Positions 51,339 through 57,389 of a stretch of 57,389 nucleotides of DNA are shown piece by piece. Both the position numbers and the translations under genes were made by a program. The DNA is from Rikenella microfusus (GTDB lineage: Bacteria > Bacteroidota > Bacteroidia > Bacteroidales > VadinHA17). The stretch spans positions 1-57,389 of the forward strand of contig DZBJ01000018.1 in NCBI GenBank assembly GCA_022736275.1, read 5' to 3'. The notes under the pieces were generated by a model. The model was given only the letters and a program-made list of their open reading frames with translations. It made no database searches and had not been told where the DNA came from. Numbering within the stretch: the first letter of the stretch is position 1; every line of letters starts with the position of its first letter.

Positions 51339-52211
51339 ATGAACAAAATTAACAACAGATCAATGATGAAGACTTTACTTTTAGTCATTTCAGTGTCAGC
51401 CGCAATGCTGGCATCATGCAGCAGCAATCCAATGACCCTCGAGGAGAGGCTTGCGACCCTTCCAGGAGCCACTGTCACAAAGATCGAAAACGATACTCTT
51501 TTCAATGAGGCATACGAGATCAATATCTTCCAGCCCCTCGACCATAATAATCCTGATGGTCCGGGTTTCACGCAGCAGGTATTCCTGGGTTATGCCGGAG
51601 CTGACAGGTCTGTGGTTGTAGAGACGGAAGGCTATTCAGCCAGGTTCCGGAAGAGCGAGCTGACAAGAATGCTTCAGTGCAACCAGATCATCATTGAGCA
51701 CAGGTATTTTGAAGATTCACAGCCTGACTCCATGCAGTGGCAGTATCTCACCACCTGGCAGGCTGCAACCGACCAGCACAGGATAATAGAGCTTTTCAAA
51801 CCGGTTTTCCCGGCTAAATGGCTCACCACCGGCGTCAGCAAGGGAGGACAGACGGTGATGTTCCACAGCTACTACTACCCTGACGATGTCGACGCACGGG
51901 TTCCGTATGTTGCTCCGCTCAATTTCGGGCCTGAGGATGCGCGGTTCAAACCTTTTCTTGAGAATGTTGGGACCCCGGAGTGCCGGCAGAGGGTTTTTGA
52001 CTTTCAGAAGCTGGCGCTGGAGAGGTTTGACAGCCTGTTCCCCAGGCTTCTATCACTGGCGGAGGAGAGGGGCAAAAACAAAAGTGTCGTGAAAATTGTC
52101 AGGCCGGAGGGCTCTCACAGCACCAGGATAAATAACCTCCCGGACGAGCAGAAGGAACTTGTTTTTTCAAAGCTCGAGAAGTGGCTTGAGGTAACTCCCG
52201 TGGATTTGTAG
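51339..52211 (+). CDS. S37 prolyl-tripeptidyl aminopeptidase-like lipoprotein, apparently shortened
   Basis: The 290-residue protein begins with a lipoprotein signal (lipidation Cys27, AMLASC) and follows the S37 family: FQPLDHNNPDGPGFTQQVFL, VVVETEGYSARF, EHRYFEDSQPDSMQWQYLTT and the nucleophile Ser167 in TTGVSKGGQT. After SLAEERG (residue ~245) the sequence jumps to KSVVKIVRPEGSHSTRINNL, which fits the family's extreme C-terminus with His260. As I recall, family members are 400 residues or more, so about 150 residues with the catalytic Asp seem lost in frame. It is probably inactive or altered. The start could be the ATG at 51363. Confidence 0.72.
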   Translation: MNKINNRSMMKTLLLVISVSAAMLASCSSNPMTLEERLATLPGATVTKIENDTLFNEAYEINIFQPLDHNNPDGPGFTQQVFLGYAGADRSVVVETEGYSARFRKSELTRMLQCNQIIIEHRYFEDSQPDSMQWQYLTTWQAATDQHRIIELFKPVFPAKWLTTGVSKGGQTVMFHSYYYPDDVDARVPYVAPLNFGPEDARFKPFLENVGTPECRQRVFDFQKLALERFDSLFPRLLSLAEERGKNKSVVKIVRPEGSHSTRINNLPDEQKELVFSKLEKWLEVTPVDL

Positions 52212-52286
52212 ATGCCGGCATGGTCACCTCTCAAGGCGTCATTTTCAAATATTTAAATAAATTTGGAAATGTTAAAAATAATTAAA

Positions 52287-52294
52287 TACCTTTG
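52287..52294 (+). promoter_or_regulatory. Putative -7 box and leader of the RRM gene
   Basis: TACCTTTG matches TAnnTTTG and a TTTG lies at 52262-52265. The ATG is at 52394, so the leader would be about 90 bases. It contains two near-copies of TGGTGCT(C)CGCAGG-like sequence (52302-52314, 52339-52353) and an AT-rich end. Confidence 0.45.
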
Positions 52295-52393
52295 TAATAA
52301 TTGGTGCTGCAGGGCATTCTGTATAACTTAATCCTACATGGTGCTCCGCAGGCCTTTTTAAATATTTTTATTAACATTTAATTTAATTTTCAG

Positions 52394-52699
52394 ATGAACA
52401 TTTTTGTAGCCAAGCTGAGCTCTGTAACCAAAGCAGAAGACCTTCAGGAACTTTTCAGCAAATTTGGAGAGGTGATCTCCGCAAAAGTTATTATGGACCG
52501 TGAGACCGGCTTTTCAAAGCGTTATGGTTTCGTAGAGATGGCTGATGACCGTGCCGGTTATGAGGCTATCGAAAAACTCAACAACTCAGAGCTTGACGGT
52601 AGCGAGATCATCGTCAAGAGATCTGAGCCCAAGGCAGAGAAAAAGCCTTTCAGACCGCGCCGCGATTTTCGCGACAAAGATCGTGAACCGAGATATTAG
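52394..52699 (+). CDS. RRM-type RNA-binding protein
   Basis: The 101-residue protein is a single RNA-recognition motif with RNP2 NIFVAKL and RNP1 KRYGFVEM, plus the DRETGFSKRYGF spacing typical of the glycine-rich-like bacterial RRMs. A basic Arg/Asp-rich tail follows (RPRRDFRDKDREPRY). Related proteins in Bacteroides are post-transcriptional regulators. It has its own promoter and terminator, and a long leader that suggests regulation at the RNA level. Confidence 0.92.
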   Translation: MNIFVAKLSSVTKAEDLQELFSKFGEVISAKVIMDRETGFSKRYGFVEMADDRAGYEAIEKLNNSELDGSEIIVKRSEPKAEKKPFRPRRDFRDKDREPRY

Positions 52700-52716
52700 G
52701 ATGATGAATTAACGAG

Positions 52717-52747
52717 AGAGGCCGGAATTCCGGCCTCTTCTTTTTTT
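52717..52747. terminator. Terminator between the RRM gene and nhaD
   Basis: A perfect 22-base palindrome (AGAGGCCGG-AATT-CCGGCCTCT) is followed by TCTTTTTTT on the plus strand. It can end the RRM transcript and sits 20 bases from the convergent nhaD stop. Confidence 0.85.
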
Positions 52748-52766
52748 GCGATAAATCAGTTTTATG

Positions 52767-54236
52767 TTATCCGTGAAGGATCTGTGCCTGGGCCCAGTAG
52801 ACTGCGGCTCCGGACAGGTAACCTGCCAGTGCCAGTAATGATATCTTCTTCATGTACCAGATGAAGTCTATCCTCTCAAGTCCCATTGCAGCCACACCCG
52901 CAGCAGAGCCTATGATCAGCATGCTACCTCCCGTTCCTGCGCAATAGGCAAGTAGTTCCCAGAACAATCCGTTCTGGACGAAGAAGCTTGCATAAGCCGG
53001 GTCTGCTGCCAGGCGCAGCATGTCAGGTGTGACAATGTCATACATACCCATTGCTCCTGCAACCAGGGGGACATTGTCAACTACTGCTGATATCGCTCCG
53101 ATAGCCACGTTGATCAGGTAGATGTTACCAAGTTTATCGTCAAGCCAGCCGGCCAGGAGGCTGAGGTGTCCCGCACTCTGAAGGGCGGCGACGGCAGAGA
53201 GGATACCAAGGAAGAAAAATATGGTAGGAGTGTCTACTCTCTTCAGTATATTATATATAGTAAGTTTCTTTTTAAGCTCTTCTGCCTTGTTGCGGTGCAT
53301 TATCTCAGATACCATCCAGAGCACTCCGAGGCCGAAAAGCATACCTACATAAGGAGGAAGATGAGTGAGAGTCTTGAAGACCGGGACAAAGAGAAGCAGT
53401 GATACTCCCAGGATAAGCATGAAGGTTTTTTCGAAGGGAGTGGTAATGTCTGCTGAACTGTGAGCCTTCTCCGGCCTGTTAATCTCTCCCGAGACCATAA
53501 AGGAAAGTATCGCAAGCGGCACGATTATATTGACAAGGCTTGGCAGGAAGACCTTCAGGATAATATTTACCGTGGTTATCTGTCCTCCTATCCAGAGCAT
53601 GATTGTGGTGACGTCACCAATCGGAGACCATGCACCGCCGGCATTGGCAGCAATCACAATTAAGCTGGCAAAGATCCATCGCGTAGGCTTATCCGAAACG
53701 AGTTTCCTGAGAAGAGCAATCATTACGATGGTTGTCGTCAGGTTGTCGAGGACGGCTGACATGAAGAATGTTATGAACCCGATCACCCAGAGCAGCTTCA
53801 CCTTGCTTTTTGTGTTGATCTTGTCTGTGACCACCTTGAAGCCCTGGTGCTGGTCAACAACCTCCACTATTGTCATGGCGCCGAAGAGGAAGAAGAGTAT
53901 CTCGGCTATGTCAACCAGGTGATGAGCCAGTTCATGCTTTACAAAATCGTTTGGATGGCCGGCAAGTTCCACAGTCTCACGAAATGGTGTCGTGGAGAAA
54001 AGATCAGGGTTCATCACAGGTACGATATCATTTATGATCTCCTGTGCCATCATTTTCATCTCTGCCCATGAGGGAGAGAATCCGAGGGCAAGGACCTGTT
54101 CGCTGAAGAGAGCATAGAGAGCCCAGAGGATGGACCCAAGCAGGAGTGCACTGGCAGCTTTCTCGATTTTAAGAGGGTGCTCCAGGGCTATTGCCAGATA
54201 ACCCAGGAAAAAGAGGACAACCATTAAAATGAACAT
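52767..54236 (-). CDS. nhaD: NhaD-type Na+/H+ antiporter
   Basis: Inner-membrane antiporter that expels sodium in exchange for protons. The 489-residue protein has about 13 membrane segments in the IT/ArsB-NhaD fold. NhaD landmarks include LYALFSEQVLALG, FLFGAMTIVEVVDQHQGFKV, FFMSAVLDNLTTTIVMIALL, VIAANAGGAWSPIGDVTTIM, SAVVDNVPLVAGAMGMYD and AYCAGTGGSMLIIGSAAGVA. This suggests a saline or alkaline habitat, or coupling to sodium-motive energetics. A -7 box lies at 54255-54262. Confidence 0.95.
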   Translation of the reverse strand: MFILMVVLFFLGYLAIALEHPLKIEKAASALLLGSILWALYALFSEQVLALGFSPSWAEMKMMAQEIINDIVPVMNPDLFSTTPFRETVELAGHPNDFVKHELAHHLVDIAEILFFLFGAMTIVEVVDQHQGFKVVTDKINTKSKVKLLWVIGFITFFMSAVLDNLTTTIVMIALLRKLVSDKPTRWIFASLIVIAANAGGAWSPIGDVTTIMLWIGGQITTVNIILKVFLPSLVNIIVPLAILSFMVSGEINRPEKAHSSADITTPFEKTFMLILGVSLLLFVPVFKTLTHLPPYVGMLFGLGVLWMVSEIMHRNKAEELKKKLTIYNILKRVDTPTIFFFLGILSAVAALQSAGHLSLLAGWLDDKLGNIYLINVAIGAISAVVDNVPLVAGAMGMYDIVTPDMLRLAADPAYASFFVQNGLFWELLAYCAGTGGSMLIIGSAAGVAAMGLERIDFIWYMKKISLLALAGYLSGAAVYWAQAQILHG

Positions 54237-54254
54237 AGCTCAGAAATTTTTGTG

Positions 54255-54262
54255 CAAAATTA
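54255..54262 (-). promoter_or_regulatory. Putative -7 box of nhaD
   Basis: The minus strand reads TAATTTTG (TAnnTTTG), 18 bases before the ATG at 54236. Confidence 0.45.
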
Positions 54263-54299
54263 GGTATTCAGTTCGACTGTGAAAGAATTATCATAAAAA

Positions 54300-55700
54300 T
54301 CATAGGAGAAAAGTTTTCCCGAAGACCGGGATCTCAATGTTGCCTATGCCCCTTGTCTCAAGATATGACCTGTAGGTGACCTGTGTTTCATAATCACCGT
54401 GCACCAGGAATGTCTTTTTCAGCCTGTCAGGGTCCTGGCACGAAAGATAATCACCCATCTCCCTGTAGTCGCCGTGGCCGGAATAGGATTCGATTCTCTC
54501 AATGTCAGCCTTTACAGGGTATTTGGTTCCGTGAATGGAGACCTCCTTCTCTCCCCTGAGCAGCCTTGCCCCGAGGGTTGAGGGTGCGCAGTAGCCTACC
54601 GCAAGAACGGTATTTGCTGGATTGCTTATGCTGTTTGCCAGGTGATGCTTCACGCGCCCGGCCTCCATCATTCCAGACGATGAGATGATGATCACCGGTT
54701 GTTTGATCTCATTCAGGCTCTTCGACTGTTCAACAGAGGTTATATAGAAGAGTGAATTGAAACCGAACGGATCCGGGTCGGTGAGCATCACCTCTCTCAG
54801 GTCATCATTGAAGCAGTCGGGGTGCATCCTGAAAATATTGGTCGCGTTGACTGAGAGCGGGCTGTCAACATAGATATCTACCCTGGGCAGCCTGTTGTCA
54901 TTATAGAGGGTGTTGAGCGAGTATACTATCTCCTGTGTACGTCCCACACTGAAGGCCGGAATAATAAGCTTGCCTCTCTTCTCGACACAGGTCCTGTTAA
55001 CAACCCTGAAGAGCTCCTCGTCGGATTCCTTCAGGCCCGGATGAAGCCGGTCACCGTAGGTTGATTCGGTAATCAGGAAGTCAGCCTGCGGGAAGGGATC
55101 GGGGCTTCTGAGGATCCTGTTGACAGGCCTGCCAATATCACCGGTATAGGCAAGATGTTTGATGCCATCCTTCTCCTTCAGTTCGAGGCTGACCACGCCG
55201 CTGCCAAGCATGTGGCCGGTATTGGTGAACCTGACCGTGGTATGATCATCTATCCTGAACTTCCTGTCATATGCGACTGATATGAAAAGCTTCAATGAGG
55301 AGATTGCGTCAGCCTGGGTGTAAAGAGGTGCAACCGGAGGCAGACCTTTCTTCGCTCTCTTTTTATTAAAGGTGAATGTATCATGCTCCTGTATCTTGCC
55401 GGAGTCAGCCAGCATTATTGAACAGAGGTCACGCGTAGCATTGGTGCAGATCACTGACCCGGAGAAACCGTGACGGTGCAGGAAAGGGATCAATCCCGAA
55501 TGGTCAATGTGAGCATGTGAAAGTATTATATGGTCAATCGAGGCAGGGGAGAAGGGCAGGGCCCTGTTCTGCCCGTCGGTCTCCAGTCCCTTCCCCTGGA
55601 ACTGTCCGCAGTCAATAAGGATTTTTTTGCCATGTTCTGTTTCAACAAGCACCTTGCTGCCTGTCACCTCGCGGGCAGCCCCGTAGAATGTTAGTTTCAT
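54300..55700 (-). CDS. MBL-fold/beta-CASP RNA-processing exonuclease-like protein
   Basis: The 466-residue protein has the metallo-beta-lactamase motifs: ILSHAHIDHSGLIP, FTNTGHMLGSGVVSLEL and YTGDIGRP. The beta-CASP insertion is also there (ITESTYGDRLHP, AFSVGRTQEIVYSLN, ISSSGMMEAGRVKHHL), followed by RMMBL-like VHGDYETQVTYR. It belongs to the Ysh1/CPSF-like bacterial group rather than RNase J, which has an extra C-terminal domain. Probably an RNA nuclease; the target is unknown. A TATATTAG box precedes it near 55726-55733. Confidence 0.9.
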   Translation of the reverse strand: MKLTFYGAAREVTGSKVLVETEHGKKILIDCGQFQGKGLETDGQNRALPFSPASIDHIILSHAHIDHSGLIPFLHRHGFSGSVICTNATRDLCSIMLADSGKIQEHDTFTFNKKRAKKGLPPVAPLYTQADAISSLKLFISVAYDRKFRIDDHTTVRFTNTGHMLGSGVVSLELKEKDGIKHLAYTGDIGRPVNRILRSPDPFPQADFLITESTYGDRLHPGLKESDEELFRVVNRTCVEKRGKLIIPAFSVGRTQEIVYSLNTLYNDNRLPRVDIYVDSPLSVNATNIFRMHPDCFNDDLREVMLTDPDPFGFNSLFYITSVEQSKSLNEIKQPVIIISSSGMMEAGRVKHHLANSISNPANTVLAVGYCAPSTLGARLLRGEKEVSIHGTKYPVKADIERIESYSGHGDYREMGDYLSCQDPDRLKKTFLVHGDYETQVTYRSYLETRGIGNIEIPVFGKTFLL

Positions 55701-55822
55701 GCCTGGATCATCTGTTTTTGCCCTGCTAATATAGCTAAAGCAGCCAAGAATACTGGCAGATTATTAATTAACATTTGTTGAACATTCCTGCAAATCTCCT
55801 TTACGGACTGATTGCATTAGTT

Positions 55823-55830
55823 TAAATTTG
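55823..55830 (+). promoter_or_regulatory. Putative -7 box of the DUF47-pit operon
   Basis: TAAATTTG matches TAnnTTTG and lies 29 bases before the ATG at 55860. No PHO-box-like direct repeat was recognised. Confidence 0.4.
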
Positions 55831-55859
55831 GCGGTTGTCAAACCAATTCCTTTTTCCTG

Positions 55860-56507
55860 ATGAAACTCGATAAGATTTTTTCCTACCTGGCCCCGAAGGA
55901 GGGCAAGTTTTACCCATTGTTCAAAGATGCTTCGGCCAATCTCATTGTAGGGTCGGAACTGCTTGTGGAATTCATGAATGAACCTTCACCTGAAAAGCGT
56001 GAACTGCTCGGGCAAAAGATCAAGGAGGCTGAGCTTGTAGGCGATACGATTGCAAGAAACCTCTACAAGGCTCTGAGTGCCACTTTTATTACACCTTTTG
56101 ACAGGGAGGATATTTTTGAACTTATTCATGCCACCGATTCCGTCCTTGACCTGATGCACGGTGCGGCTAAACAGGCGCATCTCTACAAGGTTAAGGAGAT
56201 ACCCGTGGAGTTCCGTGAGATGGCCGGGTTAATCAGGAGTGCATCGATTGAAATAAACACTGCCTTCAACGGCCTGCGTGATGTGCTTAACCTGTCAAAG
56301 TACAAGGAGAACTGTCAGAGGATCGGGGAGATCGAGGAACATGCCGATGACATCAACCACAGATATCTTGCGAAACTGTTCCATGAGGAGACAGACGCTA
56401 TTGAGCTGATCAAGAAGAAGGACGTGCTCGCAGCTCTTGAAAAGGCCGTTGACCGGTGTGATGATGTGGCTGACATTCTCTCCTCCGTTATTATCAAAAT
56501 CTCATAA
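55860..56507 (+). CDS. DUF47 (PhoU-like) accessory protein of the Pit transporter
   Basis: The 215-residue cytoplasmic protein is all-helical with the DUF47/PhoU pattern: FYPLFKDASANLIVGSELLV, ATFITPFDREDIFELIHATD, LDLMHGAAKQA and ALEKAVDRCDDVADILSSVI. Such proteins are encoded beside Pit transporters and are thought to tune phosphate uptake. The transporter gene starts 10 bases downstream. Confidence 0.93.
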   Translation: MKLDKIFSYLAPKEGKFYPLFKDASANLIVGSELLVEFMNEPSPEKRELLGQKIKEAELVGDTIARNLYKALSATFITPFDREDIFELIHATDSVLDLMHGAAKQAHLYKVKEIPVEFREMAGLIRSASIEINTAFNGLRDVLNLSKYKENCQRIGEIEEHADDINHRYLAKLFHEETDAIELIKKKDVLAALEKAVDRCDDVADILSSVIIKIS

Positions 56508-56517
56508 CATTCTACAG

Positions 56518-57389
56518 ATGGACTTCACAATCCTGATTGTTATAATAATCCTGGCATTTGGATTTGACCTGATCAACGGTTTTCATGACGCCGCCAATTC
56601 CATAGCCACGGTGGTCTCCACCAAGGTTCTGACTCCTTTTCAGGCGGTTCTCTGGGCGGCATCGTTCAACTGGCTGGCCTACCTCGTTTTTGAGCTGAAT
56701 ATCGTTGACACCATTGCCAAGATCGTTGACACCTCCGCCATTACCCTTATGGTCATTCTGGCCGGGATAATTGCCGCCATTATCTGGAACCTTCTGACAT
56801 GGTACCTGGGGATTCCGTCGAGTTCGTCACATACGCTGGTAGGAGGATTTGCCGGTGCGGCAATAGCTTACACCGGGTGGGGCGTTGTTCACACCGGCAA
56901 GATCGCAATGATTGCCGCTTTCATTTTCCTGGCACCGCTGCTGGGCATGTTCATGTCGTATCTTCTGTCAATCGCGTTGATCTGGATCAGTCGCAGGGGC
57001 AATCCATTCCGTCTCGAGAAGCGGTTCAAGGGGTTCCAGCTTCTTTCGTCCGCCCTGTTCAGCCTGGGGCATGGAGGCAATGATGCCCAGAAGGTAATGG
57101 GTATCATTGCGGCAGCACTGATGGTATATTTCAATGGTGCACAGGAAGTACCGCACTGGGCACATATTGAGATGGTGAACGGAAAGGTTCATGATATACC
57201 TCACTGGATAGTCCTGGGCTGTTATACGGCCATTGCCCTCGGTACCCTCATAGGAGGATGGAGAATAGTCAAGACAATGGGTTCTAAGATCACCAAGCTT
57301 ACCCCGTTTGAGGGTGTGGCTGCGGAGACAGCCGGTGCCGTACTGCTTTTTGGCACAGAGGCTTTCGGTATTCCTGTCAGCACCACACA
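56518..57389 (+). CDS. pit: Pit-family low-affinity inorganic phosphate transporter, N-terminal part
   Basis: Inner-membrane carrier for phosphate, usually with metal ions and protons or sodium. The first 290 codons are visible and the 3' end lies outside the window. It has membrane helices and the two inverted signature repeats: GFDLINGFHDAANSIATVVS near the start, and FSLGHGGNDAQKVMG in the second half. The selectivity region GIPSSSSHTLVGGFAGAAIA is also present. The DUF47 gene upstream confirms the Pit assignment. Confidence 0.95.
   Translation, partial: MDFTILIVIIILAFGFDLINGFHDAANSIATVVSTKVLTPFQAVLWAASFNWLAYLVFELNIVDTIAKIVDTSAITLMVILAGIIAAIIWNLLTWYLGIPSSSSHTLVGGFAGAAIAYTGWGVVHTGKIAMIAAFIFLAPLLGMFMSYLLSIALIWISRRGNPFRLEKRFKGFQLLSSALFSLGHGGNDAQKVMGIIAAALMVYFNGAQEVPHWAHIEMVNGKVHDIPHWIVLGCYTAIALGTLIGGWRIVKTMGSKITKLTPFEGVAAETAGAVLLFGTEAFGIPVSTT

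Overview
The window comes from a Bacteroidota genome, most likely an anaerobic Bacteroidales relative. The signs are a SusC/SusD outer-membrane pair, TAnnTTTG-type -7 promoter boxes close to start codons, the long Bacteroidota NusB, the conserved ftsK-lolA and nusB-DUF1573-yajC-ybbR-coaE neighbourhoods, PUR-alpha-like DUF3276 and DUF5606 proteins, many lipoprotein signals and long AT-rich intergenic spacers. I recognised no rRNA, tRNA, insertion sequence, prophage or CRISPR array. The window starts inside an outer-membrane barrel gene and ends inside a phosphate transporter gene.

Layout. 0-4 kb: a barrel gene fragment, then the last two steps of histidine degradation (hutI, ftcD), followed by the decayed scar of an older susC/susD locus. 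4.3-9 kb: an intact susC/susD pair. 9-12.4 kb: a 44-residue membrane protein, lolA with a repeat-built signal peptide, and ftsK. 12.5-16.6 kb: a lipoprotein, carbamate kinase and ornithine carbamoyltransferase, DUF456 and DUF3276 genes. 16.9-22.5 kb: a housekeeping operon from nusB to an agmatinase-family enzyme. 22.5-28.3 kb: mazG, a SAM hydrolase-like gene, phoH, purC and a LysM/periplasmic-binding protein. 28.2-34.7 kb: a large TPR protein, a patatin outer-membrane protein and a YgiQ radical SAM protein. 34.7-39.5 kb: a four-gene HndABCD-type [FeFe] hydrogenase operon behind two tandem palindromes. 39.5-52.2 kb: six peptidases (M28, M20/PepT, M14, S9, M24, S37), interrupted by a DUF6320/acyltransferase-like pair. 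52.4-57.4 kb: an RRM protein, NhaD, an MBL/beta-CASP protein and a DUF47-Pit phosphate uptake pair.

Read together, the genes suggest an organism that lives on protein and amino acids: secreted and periplasmic peptidases, a SusC/D importer, histidine degradation, ATP formation from carbamoyl phosphate, and a hydrogenase that can dispose of NADH and reduced ferredoxin as hydrogen. This is inference from gene content.

The least explained signals are: (a) heptanucleotide satellites (GGCAGTA/CAGTCGG type) that start at or within a few bases of the stop codon of five genes, always in sense orientation; (b) two adjacent 16-bp dyads over the likely hydrogenase promoter; (c) a hexanucleotide repeat that encodes the core of the LolA signal peptide; (d) a susC-susD fusion scar; (e) an S37 peptidase that seems to have lost an internal block in frame; and (f) the DUF6320/acyltransferase pair of unknown product.
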